Source: Hyphomicrobiales bacterium
GTDB lineage: Bacteria > Pseudomonadota > Alphaproteobacteria > Rhizobiales > Rhizobiaceae
Length of the DNA: 64,000 nucleotides
Direction of reading: 5' to 3'
Assembly (NCBI GenBank): GCA_900473805.1
Contig: UCMS01000004.1
Location: 148,836-212,835, forward strand
Part shown: one piece after another, positions 43,813 through 52,375 of the stretch
Layout of the letters: the number at the start of each line of letters is the position of its first letter
Numbering within the stretch: the stretch's first letter is position 1
Notes under the pieces: generated by a model
Seen by the model: the letters and a program-made list of their open reading frames with translations, nothing else
Database searches by the model: none
What the model was told of the DNA's origin: nothing
Program-made: the position numbers and the translations under genes

Positions 43813-44679
43813 ATGGCAGACAAGAAACATATCGACGAGATCAGTGGCGTCGAAACCACTGGCCACGAATGGGACGGCATTCGCGAACTCAACAACCCGA
43901 TGCCGCGCTGGTGGGTCTGGACCTTCTATGCGACGATCCTCTGGGCGATCGCCTACACGGTCTTCTACCCCGCCTGGCCGCTTCTGACGAGCAATACCAA
44001 GGGGCTGCTGGGCTATTCCAGCCGCGCCGAGGTGGCGCAGGAACTGGCGGCCGCCAAGACCTCGCAGATGGTGTATCTCGACAAGATCGCTGCGCTTCCC
44101 CTTGACCAGATCGTCGCCGACAAGGAACTGAACCAGTTTGCCATCGCTGGCGGTGCTGCCGCCTTCAAGGTCAACTGCTCGCCCTGCCACGGATCGGGGG
44201 CGGCCGGTGGTGCCGGCTATCCGAACCTCAACGATGACGATTGGCTGTGGGGTGGGGATCTCGAATCGATCCATACGACCATCGCGCATGGTATTCGCTA
44301 CGATGGCGATCCCGATACCCGCGTGTCGGAAATGCCGGCCTTCGGTGAGATCCTCGACGCCGATCAGATCAAGCAGGTGGCTGCCTATGTCATCAGCCTG
44401 ACCGGCACGCCGAGCGATGCTGCCCTGGTCGAACCCGGCAAGACAGTCTTTGCCGAAAACTGCGCCTCCTGCCACGGCGAAGATGCCAAGGGCGGACGCG
44501 ACTTTGGTGCGCCGAATCTGGCTGATGCCATCTGGCTCAAGGTCGACGGCGAAGCCGGAATTGCGGCCCAGGTGCGTCAGCCGCGCCATGGCGCGATGCC
44601 GGCCTGGAGCGCGCGCCTTGGCGACACCACGGTCAAGCAGCTGACCGTCTTCGTCCATTCGCTCGGTGGCGGTGAATAA
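43813..44679 (+). CDS. ccoP: cbb3 oxidase diheme cytochrome c subunit
   Basis: 288 residues, FixP/CcoP. An N-terminal cytoplasmic stretch (GHEWDGIRELNNPMPRWW is the family signature), a transmembrane helix (about 32-55), and two heme c domains with CSPCH and CASCH. It receives electrons from the bc1 complex via soluble cytochromes. The RBS, AAGGAGG, lies inside the ccoQ tail. A strong terminator follows, ending the ccoNOQP transcript. Confidence 0.96.
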   Translation: MADKKHIDEISGVETTGHEWDGIRELNNPMPRWWVWTFYATILWAIAYTVFYPAWPLLTSNTKGLLGYSSRAEVAQELAAAKTSQMVYLDKIAALPLDQIVADKELNQFAIAGGAAAFKVNCSPCHGSGAAGGAGYPNLNDDDWLWGGDLESIHTTIAHGIRYDGDPDTRVSEMPAFGEILDADQIKQVAAYVISLTGTPSDAALVEPGKTVFAENCASCHGEDAKGGRDFGAPNLADAIWLKVDGEAGIAAQVRQPRHGAMPAWSARLGDTTVKQLTVFVHSLGGGE

Positions 44680-44701
44680 AGCTCCGCTTCCGGACAAAGT
44701 G

Positions 44702-44730
44702 CGGGCCGCATCACCGATGCGGCCCGTTTT
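44702..44730 (+). terminator. Strong intrinsic terminator after ccoP
   Basis: An 11-bp perfect stem, CGGGCCGCATC (44702-44712) with GATGCGGCCCG (44716-44726), a 3-base loop, then TTTTCGTTT. It separates ccoNOQP from ccoGHIS, which has its own FNR-box promoter. Confidence 0.92.
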
Positions 44731-44778
44731 CGTTTATAGATTTTAAAAATACTATGTGTTGCGACGCTTCGCCGCTGC

Positions 44779-44792
44779 TTGACTTAAGTCAA
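44779..44792. promoter_or_regulatory. Perfect FNR/FixK box upstream of ccoG
   Basis: TTGACTTAAGTCAA is a perfect 14-base palindrome matching the FixK/FNR consensus. Its centre is about 63 bases before the ccoG start; a start site 41.5 bases downstream would leave a short leader containing the GAAGAGGG ribosome site. Confidence 0.9.
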
Positions 44793-44848
44793 GGCGGGGT
44801 AGTCGGCGAGGTGGGACAAGGCGAGCATCAGAAGAGGGTTTTCCTACC

Positions 44849-46435
44849 ATGAACATGCATGCCGATCAGAACAAGGTCGCCGATCCGGTGGACGTCGAGA
44901 GACACGATGCCGAGGCGGTCATGTCCGCCAAGACACGCCGTCCGCTCTACGAAGCGCGCAAGAAGATTTTCCCCAAGCGCGCCAATGGCCAGTTCCGGCA
45001 GTTTAAATGGATCGTCATGGCGATCACGCTCGGCATCTACTACCTGACACCGTGGCTGCGCTGGGACCGTGGTCCCTATGCACCCGACCAGGCGGTGCTG
45101 ATCGATATTGCGCACCGCCGCTTCTATTTCTTCTTCATCGAGATCTGGCCTCAGGAATTCATCTATGTCGCCGGGCTTTTGGTCATGGCGGGTTTCGGAC
45201 TCTTCCTGATCACATCTGCAGTCGGCCGCGCCTGGTGCGGCTATACCTGTCCGCAGACCGTGTGGGTCGATCTCTTCCTCGTCGTCGAACGTTTCATCGA
45301 AGGCGATCGCAACGCGCGGATCAAGCTTGAGGGGTCGCCCTGGACTTTTGACAAGATCTGGAAGCGGGTGACCAAACACGTGGCCTGGCTCGCGATCGGG
45401 GTTGCCACCGGTGGCGCCTGGATCTTCTATTTTGCAGATGCGCCGTCGCTGGCCGTGGAATTCTTCACAGGCCATGCCGATCCTGTCGCCTATGCCACCG
45501 TCGCGATCCTGACAGCCACCACCTATGTCTTCGGTGGGCTGATGCGTGAGCAGGTGTGCATCTACATGTGTCCGTGGCCGCGCATCCAGGCCGCGATGCT
45601 CGACGAGAAATCGCTCGTCGTCACCTATAACGACTGGCGCGGTGAACCGCGCACCCGCCACGCGAAAAAGGCAATCGCGGCCGGGGAGCCGGTGGGGGAC
45701 TGCGTCGATTGCAATGCCTGTGTTGTCGTCTGTCCCATGGGTATCGACATCCGCGACGGGCAGCAGCTGGAATGCATCACCTGTGCACTCTGCATCGACG
45801 CCTGCGATGGCGTCATGGACAAGATCGGCAAGCCTCGCGGCCTGATCGCCTATGCGACGCTTGAAGAATATCAGGCCAACATGGCGCTTGCCACCAACGA
45901 CAACACCACGCCGGTTCAGCCGTCGAATGTCCGAAACGCCGACGGAAGCTTCTCGGACAAGATTCGCCATTTCGACTGGCGTGTGATCTTCCGCGCGCGT
46001 ACTCTGCTCTACATGGGCGTCTGGAGTGCGGTCGGCATCGGGCTTCTGGTGTCCCTGATCGGCCGAGACCGCCTGGAAATCAACGTGTTGCACGACCGCA
46101 ATCCGCAATACGTGCTCGAGTCGGACGGCTCCATCCGCAACGGCTATACGGTGCGTATCCTCAACATGATCGCCACCCCGCGCGAGATCGAAGTGTCGCT
46201 CGACAGCCTTCCGGAGGCTGTGATGAAGATCAACGGCGTCAACGAGCCTCCGGCCCGGACCTTCACCGTCTCGGTTGAACCGGATGAGGCGACCACACTG
46301 AAAGTCTTCGTCACACTGCCTGCCGCCTTTGCCAAGACCGCGACCCAGGAGGTCACCTTTGTCGCGAAGGACAAGGACAGTGTCGAGCAGGACACCTATT
46401 CCGCCATCTTCAATGCCCCGGGAGCCAAGAAATGA
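44849..46435 (+). CDS. ccoG: Cytochrome oxidase assembly polyferredoxin CcoG/FixG
   Basis: 528 residues. Membrane protein with about five transmembrane helices, GRAWCGYTCPQTVW and CIYMCPWPRIQ redox motifs, and two 4Fe-4S clusters in CVDCNACVVVCP and CITCALCIDACD. A C-terminal periplasmic Ig-like domain follows the last helix. CcoG is thought to reduce Cu(II) to Cu(I) for delivery to the cbb3 oxidase. The ATG at 44849 follows GAAGAGGG. The stop overlaps fixH (ATGA). Confidence 0.96.
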   Translation: MNMHADQNKVADPVDVERHDAEAVMSAKTRRPLYEARKKIFPKRANGQFRQFKWIVMAITLGIYYLTPWLRWDRGPYAPDQAVLIDIAHRRFYFFFIEIWPQEFIYVAGLLVMAGFGLFLITSAVGRAWCGYTCPQTVWVDLFLVVERFIEGDRNARIKLEGSPWTFDKIWKRVTKHVAWLAIGVATGGAWIFYFADAPSLAVEFFTGHADPVAYATVAILTATTYVFGGLMREQVCIYMCPWPRIQAAMLDEKSLVVTYNDWRGEPRTRHAKKAIAAGEPVGDCVDCNACVVVCPMGIDIRDGQQLECITCALCIDACDGVMDKIGKPRGLIAYATLEEYQANMALATNDNTTPVQPSNVRNADGSFSDKIRHFDWRVIFRARTLLYMGVWSAVGIGLLVSLIGRDRLEINVLHDRNPQYVLESDGSIRNGYTVRILNMIATPREIEVSLDSLPEAVMKINGVNEPPARTFTVSVEPDEATTLKVFVTLPAAFAKTATQEVTFVAKDKDSVEQDTYSAIFNAPGAKK

Positions 46436-46920
46436 CTGTCAGAACCGCCAAGTCGTTCACCTTCACCGGCCGCCACATGCTGGCCACCATGGTCGCATTC
46501 TTCGGCGTCATTATCGCCGTCAACGTGACCATGGCTTATCTGGCAACCTCCACCTGGAGCGGGCTCGTCGTGCAGAACACCTATGTCGCCAGCCAGCAGT
46601 TCAACGGCAAGACCGAGGCGATCCGCCAGATGCTGGCGACGGGTATCAACGGCGAACTCGCGGTCAAGCGTGATGGCATTCGCTACCATCTGACCCTGCC
46701 GGGGAACGTTCCCGTCGTGGCCGACAGCGTGGTTGCCCATTTCAAGCGCCCGGTCGGCGAGCACCAGGATTTCGAACAGGTCCTGACCCCCGCCGGCGAC
46801 GGCATCTATCTCGCCGAGCGGGAGATCCTCGCCGGCAGCTGGATCGTCGAGATCAAGGCGGAGAAAGATGGCAAGCTGATCATGCACGAAGCCCACCGGA
46901 TCGCCGTTTCGGGAGAATGA
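46432..46920 (+). CDS. fixH: FixH/CcoH assembly protein
   Basis: 162 residues with an N-terminal transmembrane helix (about 15-38, ending near NVTMAYLAT) and a periplasmic beta domain. The FTGRHMLATMVAFFGVIIAVN opening is characteristic of FixH. It is needed for assembly of the cbb3 oxidase, probably by contact with CcoN and the copper route. Overlaps ccoG and fixI by ATGA at both ends. Confidence 0.94.
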   Translation: MTVRTAKSFTFTGRHMLATMVAFFGVIIAVNVTMAYLATSTWSGLVVQNTYVASQQFNGKTEAIRQMLATGINGELAVKRDGIRYHLTLPGNVPVVADSVVAHFKRPVGEHQDFEQVLTPAGDGIYLAEREILAGSWIVEIKAEKDGKLIMHEAHRIAVSGE

Positions 46921-49232
46921 CCATGAGTTGCTGTGCAGCCGGATCGGAAGGCGCTCTGGATATCGAGCGGGCAGGGCATGCTCTGCCGTCCGCCGAAGAG
47001 TTGAAGCTGTCGAGCCGTTCGGTCGGACCCGGCCTGTGGCAGGTCGATCTCAGCGTGCCCGCCGTCCATTGCGGAACCTGCATCACCACCGTCGAGCATG
47101 CGCTCAAAGCCTTGCCGCAGGTCGAGCGGGCACGGGTCAACCTCTCGACCAAACGTGTTTCCGTCGTCTGGAGGGAAAGCGTCGAGGGGGTCGAGACCGA
47201 CCCTGTCTCGCTTCCGCGCGCCATCGCCTCGACGGGCTACGAGTCGCATCTTTTCACAGCGGCCGAAGAGGCCTCGGATACCCTGCGCAACCAGTTGATC
47301 CGGGCGGTCGCCGTTTCCGGTTTCGCTGCCACCAACATCATGCTGCTCTCCGTGTCCGTCTGGTCGGGGGCTGATGCCGCCACCCGTGATCTGTTTCACT
47401 GGATCTCGGCAATGATCGCCGCCCCCGCGTTGATTTATGCAGGCCGCTTCTTCTACCAGTCTGCCTGGAGCGCGCTGAGGCACGGCCGCACCAACATGGA
47501 TGTGCCGATCGCGATCGGCATCACCTTGTCCTATGCCGCCTCCCTTTGGGAGACGGTCCATCACGGCGAACATGCCTATTTCGATGCGACCGCTTCACTG
47601 CTCTTCTTCCTGTTGATCGGTCGCACGCTCGACCACGTCATGCGCGACCGGGCGCGTTCGGCGATTTCCGGCCTCGCGCGCTTGAGTCCGCGGGGCGCCA
47701 TGGTGATCGGTGAGTTCGGTGTGCAGGATTACCGTGCCGTCGAGGACATCAAGGTTGGCGACCGCATCGCGATCGCCGCCGGTGATCGCATTCCCGTCGA
47801 CGGTGTCGTGATTTCCGGCGAGAGCGATCTCGACGTGTCAATCGTCAACGGCGAAAGCACGCCTCAGGCCGTCCGTCCGGGCAGTGCCGTACAGGCGGGA
47901 ACGCTGAGCCTCACCGGTTCGCTGACGATTTCAGCGACTGCGACCGTGACCAATTCCTTCCTCGCCGAAATCATTCACCTGATGGAAGCGGCCGAAGGGG
48001 GCAGGGCGCGGTACCGGCGAATTGCCGACCGCGCCGCCCAGTTCTATTCGCCCGCCGTGCACCTGCTCGCCATCACGTCCTTCGTCACCTGGGGACTGTA
48101 CGACGGTGACTGGAAGCATGCGATGATGGTCGCCATCGCAGTCCTGATCATCACCTGCCCCTGTGCGCTCGGCCTCGCCGTTCCTGTCGTCCAGGTCGTC
48201 GCCGCCGGCCGGTTGTTCAAGGCTGGCATCATGGTCAAGGACGGCTCGGCCATGGAGCGGCTGGCTCAGGTCGACGCGATCGCCTTCGACAAGACCGGCA
48301 CGTTGACGCTCGGGCGTCCCCGGCTCGTCGAGGGACCTCCGGTCCAGGCTGACGCCTTCGCTGTTGCCGCCGGCCTTGCCGCCCATTCCCGCCATCCCCT
48401 GTCGCGGGCGTTGTGGAATGCCTATACGTTCCAGCCACGCAGCTTCGATGGCGTCCGTGAAGTCCCCGGCGCAGGCGTCGAGGCTGTCACGGGAGAAGGT
48501 GTCTGGCGGCTCGGCAACCGCGCGTTTGCCTGCGGTGACGAGAGGGCCGAGATCGGTGCGACACCCTTTTCCGAGGTCGTCCTGTCGCGCGACGGCATCG
48601 AGGTCGCGATCTTCCACTTCGAGGACATCATCCGTCCGCGCGCCCAGCGTTCAATCAACGCCTTGAAGGCCTCCGGTTTCGGTCTGGCAATACTGTCGGG
48701 CGACCGCGCTGTGGTCGTGGCAAAGATTGCCCGCGAGCTCGGGATCGACAGCTGGCGTTCGGGGCTCACGCCGCGCCAGAAGGCCGAGGCCTGCGCTGAA
48801 GTGGAAGCCACGGGCAGCAAGCTTCTGATGGTCGGCGATGGCATCAATGATGCACCGGCACTGGCGGCCGCGCATGTCTCCATGGCGCCCGCCACCGCTG
48901 CCGATGTCGGACGCCAGGCTGCCGATTTCGTCTTCATGCGCGAAGGGCTGGAAGCCGTGCCCTTTGCTATCGAAGCGTCGCGCCGGGCGGGCCGTCTCAT
49001 CCGCGAGAATTTTGCACTGGCCATCGGCTATAATGTCATCGCCGTGCCGATCGCGCTCCTGGGCTATGCAACGCCGCTGATTGCGGCGGTCGCCATGTCA
49101 ACCTCGTCGATCATCGTCGTTGCCAATGCGCTGAGGCTCAATCGGCTGGCCATCGAAGAGGTGCCAGCGAGTGCGTCCGGAACCGGATCGGGCATCGTCG
49201 CTCCGTCGACAGGGGAGAGGCTTGCCGCATGA
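46917..49232 (+). CDS. fixI: Copper-exporting P1B-ATPase for cbb3 assembly
   Basis: 771 residues (FixI/CcoI). An N-terminal HMA metal-binding domain has VHCGTC; the membrane metal site is ITCPCALGLA (CPC). The phosphorylation site is FDKTGTLTLG, with SGDRA and GDGINDAPALA in the hinge. It moves copper to the periplasm for CuB of the oxidase. Two starts are possible, ATG 46917 (overlapping the fixH stop, MTMSCC) or ATG 46923. The early SCC may be an extra copper site. Stop overlaps fixS. Confidence 0.96.
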   Translation: MTMSCCAAGSEGALDIERAGHALPSAEELKLSSRSVGPGLWQVDLSVPAVHCGTCITTVEHALKALPQVERARVNLSTKRVSVVWRESVEGVETDPVSLPRAIASTGYESHLFTAAEEASDTLRNQLIRAVAVSGFAATNIMLLSVSVWSGADAATRDLFHWISAMIAAPALIYAGRFFYQSAWSALRHGRTNMDVPIAIGITLSYAASLWETVHHGEHAYFDATASLLFFLLIGRTLDHVMRDRARSAISGLARLSPRGAMVIGEFGVQDYRAVEDIKVGDRIAIAAGDRIPVDGVVISGESDLDVSIVNGESTPQAVRPGSAVQAGTLSLTGSLTISATATVTNSFLAEIIHLMEAAEGGRARYRRIADRAAQFYSPAVHLLAITSFVTWGLYDGDWKHAMMVAIAVLIITCPCALGLAVPVVQVVAAGRLFKAGIMVKDGSAMERLAQVDAIAFDKTGTLTLGRPRLVEGPPVQADAFAVAAGLAAHSRHPLSRALWNAYTFQPRSFDGVREVPGAGVEAVTGEGVWRLGNRAFACGDERAEIGATPFSEVVLSRDGIEVAIFHFEDIIRPRAQRSINALKASGFGLAILSGDRAVVVAKIARELGIDSWRSGLTPRQKAEACAEVEATGSKLLMVGDGINDAPALAAAHVSMAPATAADVGRQAADFVFMREGLEAVPFAIEASRRAGRLIRENFALAIGYNVIAVPIALLGYATPLIAAVAMSTSSIIVVANALRLNRLAIEEVPASASGTGSGIVAPSTGERLAA

Positions 49233-49384
49233 ACATGCTCATTTTCCTCATCCCGATTGCGCTCTTTCTCGGCGGGCTCGGTCTCTTTGCTTTCCTCTGG
49301 TCGCTGAAGAGCGGTCAGTATGACGACCTCGACGGTGCTGCCTGGCGCGTCATCACGGAGGATGAGGATCATCCCGCCGGGTGA
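49229..49384 (+). CDS. fixS: cbb3 oxidase maturation protein CcoS/FixS
   Basis: A 51-residue protein starting MNMLIFLIPIALFLGGLG, with one transmembrane helix (about 3-25) and the YDDLDGAAWR motif typical of CcoS. It is required for heme and copper insertion into CcoN. It overlaps fixI by ATGA and completes ccoGHIS. Confidence 0.95.
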   Translation: MNMLIFLIPIALFLGGLGLFAFLWSLKSGQYDDLDGAAWRVITEDEDHPAG

Positions 49385-49483
49385 TACGGTCTGTTTACCG
49401 CCTGATCAAGAATTGCTCTTGCCGCACCGCATTCATGATGCGACAAAGCGCCTCCTAATCGATTTGAATGCGGAGGTTTCATC

Positions 49484-50905
49484 GTGCATCAAGCGGAAAT
49501 CGGACTGATCGGTCTCGGAGTCATGGGCTCCAATCTGGCGCTCAACATTGCCGAGAAAGGCAATCGGATCGCGGTCTTCAACCGGACGCCCGCCCGCACC
49601 GACGAATTTCTCGGCGAAGCCGGCGACCTCGCCGACCGCATCATCGGTTGCCACACGATTGAAGAGTTTGTCGCGGCCATCCGTCCGCCGCGCCCGATCA
49701 TCATCATGATCAAGGCCGGCGAGGCCGTCGACCAGCAGATGGCGGCTCTTCTGCCGCATCTCGCCAAGAACGACATCATGATCGATGCCGGCAATGCCAA
49801 TTTCCGCGACACCGTCGCCCGTTTCGAGCGGCTCGCCGGAACCGATGTCACCTTCATCGGCATGGGTGTGTCGGGCGGTGAGGAAGGTGCCCGCCATGGG
49901 CCCTCGATCATGGTCGGCGGTACCGAGGAAAGCTGGAAGCGCGTCGAACCCGTGCTGACCTCGATCGCTGCCAAGTTCAACGGTGACCCCTGTGTGGCCT
50001 GGCTCGGCACCGATGGCGCCGGTCACTTCGTCAAGACGATCCACAACGGCATCGAATATGCCGACATGCAGATGATCGCCGAGATCTACGGCATCCTGCG
50101 CGACGGCCTGAAGATGTCGGCTGCCGAAATCGGCGAGATCTTCGGTCAGTGGAACAAGGGGCGTTTGAACTCCTATCTGATCGAAATTACCGAGAAGGTG
50201 CTGAAGGCCACCGATCCGGAAACCGGCAAGCCGATGGTCGACGTGATCGTCGATTCCGCCGGCCAGAAGGGTACCGGCAAGTGGTCGGCCATCGAGGCGC
50301 AAAACCTTGCGGTCGCTGCCTCCGGCATCGAGGCTGCTGTTGCCGGTCGCGTCCTCTCTTCGCTGCGCGACGAGCGAATCGCGGCTGAAAAGCTCTTCGG
50401 CCTGCCGGCACTCGCCGACGCGCCGAAGGACAAGGCGGCCTTCATCACCGATCTCGAAAACGCGCTGCTCGCCGCCAAGATCGCCGCTTACGCACAGGGA
50501 TTTGCCGTGATGTCCTCGGCCTCGGACGAGTTCAACTGGTCGCTTCCGATGCCGACGATTGCCAAGATCTGGCGCGCCGGCTGCATCATTCGCTCGCAGT
50601 TCCTCGACGAGATCACCTCGGCCTTTACCAAGGACCCGAACGTGCCGAACCTCGTGGTGACGCCGGCTTTTGCCGCGATGGTCAAGGAAACCGATGGGGC
50701 CCTGCGTCGCGTGGTTGCTCATGCGGCCCTTTCCGGACTGCCGGTCCCGGCGCTGTCTTCGGCGCTCTCCTACTTCGACACGTATCGTCGCGGCCGCGGC
50801 ACGGCAAACCTCATCCAGGCGCAGCGCGACTTCTTCGGCGCGCATGGTTTCGACCGTCTCGACGGCAAGGACATCCATCACGGTCCCTGGGCCGGCCAGT
50901 TCTGA
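49484..50905 (+). CDS. gnd: 6-phosphogluconate dehydrogenase, decarboxylating
   Basis: 473 residues. It oxidises 6-phosphogluconate to ribulose-5-phosphate with NADP. The Rossmann motif is GLIGLGVMGSNLALN, and the substrate/catalytic segments are GMGVSGGEEGARHGPSIM and HFVKTIHNGIEYADMQ (catalytic Lys). The C-terminal stretch SALSYFDTYRRGRGTANLIQAQRDFFGAHGFDR is typical. GTG start at 49484 with GGAGGT eight bases upstream. It has its own terminator and is probably independent of the fix operons. Confidence 0.96.
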   Translation: MHQAEIGLIGLGVMGSNLALNIAEKGNRIAVFNRTPARTDEFLGEAGDLADRIIGCHTIEEFVAAIRPPRPIIIMIKAGEAVDQQMAALLPHLAKNDIMIDAGNANFRDTVARFERLAGTDVTFIGMGVSGGEEGARHGPSIMVGGTEESWKRVEPVLTSIAAKFNGDPCVAWLGTDGAGHFVKTIHNGIEYADMQMIAEIYGILRDGLKMSAAEIGEIFGQWNKGRLNSYLIEITEKVLKATDPETGKPMVDVIVDSAGQKGTGKWSAIEAQNLAVAASGIEAAVAGRVLSSLRDERIAAEKLFGLPALADAPKDKAAFITDLENALLAAKIAAYAQGFAVMSSASDEFNWSLPMPTIAKIWRAGCIIRSQFLDEITSAFTKDPNVPNLVVTPAFAAMVKETDGALRRVVAHAALSGLPVPALSSALSYFDTYRRGRGTANLIQAQRDFFGAHGFDRLDGKDIHHGPWAGQF

Positions 50906-50933
50906 TTCGCCATCTCTCTAATGGCTGACCTGG

Positions 50934-50956
50934 AGCCCGCCCCCTTGGGGCGGGCT
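50934..50956 (+). terminator. Intrinsic terminator after gnd
   Basis: A perfect 10-bp stem, AGCCCGCCCC with GGGGCGGGCT, and a 3-base loop, 28 bases after the gnd stop. The T tract is weak (CTCTGCATTTT). The 190 bases between it and the next gene show no further coding or repeat signal. Confidence 0.8.
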
Positions 50957-51146
50957 CTCTGCATTTTGCCGGCGGGTTCGACAGATCTGACGAGCGGGCC
51001 GGTGGCACGTTCTGCTTGTAGGCCCAAATCAGGTGGAGGACCTGCAACTCCCTCGATTCCTAATGATCGCGTTGAGAAGTGGTTAAGATCTGCGCCCTAG
51101 CGTTGTCGTGCGGTGAATCCGGTCGTGCGCAATCGAGGCTTTCTCT

Positions 51147-52325
51147 ATGTCCTTTCTCAACATCCCGACCATCATGTTCAGCGGTTTCGTTGTTCAGGCG
51201 GCGCTGGGCCTGCTTTTCTGGCGCAGTTGGCGCGTCGAGCCGGAGCGTCAGGAGTTTCTGCTGTGGTCGGCCTCGTGCGGCAGTGCGTCGCTCGGCTTCC
51301 TCCTCATGGCGTTTTATCCCGGCACCTACACGCTGGCAGCCGTCACCATCGGGCCGGGTCTACTGCTGATGAGCTTTGCGCTCTCCTGGCAGGGGCTGCG
51401 TCGCTTCGATCATCGTTCGGTCGACCTCAATCTGGCCTCGGCTGGTCCTCTCCTGTGGATGGCGCTGACCACGATCGTGCCGGTGTTTCATGAAGTGCTG
51501 GCGGCGTGCCTAGCCTTGTTCGGCATTCTTGCGGCGGTCTATGCGGCTCTTGTCGTTCATGAGCACCGGCTGTCTGCGCGGGAAGAGCATCTGCCGGCTC
51601 GACGCATGATCACGACATGGTTTCTGGTCCATGGCTTGGTGGCGCTTGTTGCTGCCGCATTGTCTCTGGCATCGGCCGTCATCGGCGGGGGTGGTGCGAT
51701 GCTTGTTCAGCCGATCTGGCCCGGATTGTTCGCTGCTGAACTCCTGCTGCACGGCGTCGTGGCGGGCGTCGCTGCCGATCTGCTGGTCAAGGAGCGGCTG
51801 CAGTTGGAAAGCCGTTGGGCTGCATCGACGGATACGCTGACTGGACTGGTCAACCGCGGCACCTTCCTGGAAATGCTGCAGACCCTGTCGGTCAAGGTGC
51901 GCGGCGAGGGCGCCTTCCTCTATGTCGACGTCGACCATGTCAAGCGGATCAATGACCGTTTCGGCCATTCCGGCGGTGACCACGTTCTGAAAACCTGCGC
52001 CGATCTGATTGCCCGGGAATTGCCGCAGCATGCGTTGCTCGGCCGCCTCGCCGGCGCGGAATTCGCCGCCTACATCCCTTTCTGTGACCTGGAGAAGGCG
52101 GAGGCGCTCGGCCATGTAATCTGCGAGAGCGTTGCGCAACAGATCTTCACCCTCGGCGACGCTATGGTCGGCGTAACCGTCAGTGTCGGTGTGGCGCATG
52201 GGGCGTTGCAGGTGACGCCGGACGAGTTGCTGAAGCGCGCGGACGCTGCCCTGCATTCGGCCAAGGTCAACGGGCGCAATGCCGTCGTCGTGTGGCACGA
52301 GGGCGACCGCCCGTCTTATGCGTGA
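51147..52325 (+). CDS. Membrane GGDEF-domain protein with degenerate AGAEF motif
   Basis: 392 residues. An N-terminal membrane part with about six hydrophobic segments (residues 5-215) carries no domain I can name. The GGDEF domain spans about 220-385: DTLTGLVNR, DVDHVKRIND and FGHSGGDHVL are well kept. But the signature reads AGAEF (302-306), with Ala in place of the second Gly-position and of the metal-binding Asp/Glu. No inhibitory RxxD site is seen. It is probably inactive as a cyclase and may bind GTP or c-di-GMP or contact other proteins. Confidence 0.85.
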   Translation: MSFLNIPTIMFSGFVVQAALGLLFWRSWRVEPERQEFLLWSASCGSASLGFLLMAFYPGTYTLAAVTIGPGLLLMSFALSWQGLRRFDHRSVDLNLASAGPLLWMALTTIVPVFHEVLAACLALFGILAAVYAALVVHEHRLSAREEHLPARRMITTWFLVHGLVALVAAALSLASAVIGGGGAMLVQPIWPGLFAAELLLHGVVAGVAADLLVKERLQLESRWAASTDTLTGLVNRGTFLEMLQTLSVKVRGEGAFLYVDVDHVKRINDRFGHSGGDHVLKTCADLIARELPQHALLGRLAGAEFAAYIPFCDLEKAEALGHVICESVAQQIFTLGDAMVGVTVSVGVAHGALQVTPDELLKRADAALHSAKVNGRNAVVVWHEGDRPSYA

Positions 52326-52375
52326 CCGCTCCTGCGAAGAGGGGCGATCTCATGCGATCCTTGACGGCGCTGTCC

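Noticed and set aside
44828..46108. A 426-codon open frame antisense to ccoG
   Set aside because: Composition is Asp/His/Arg-rich without any domain, opposite the cysteine clusters of ccoG; an antisense shadow.
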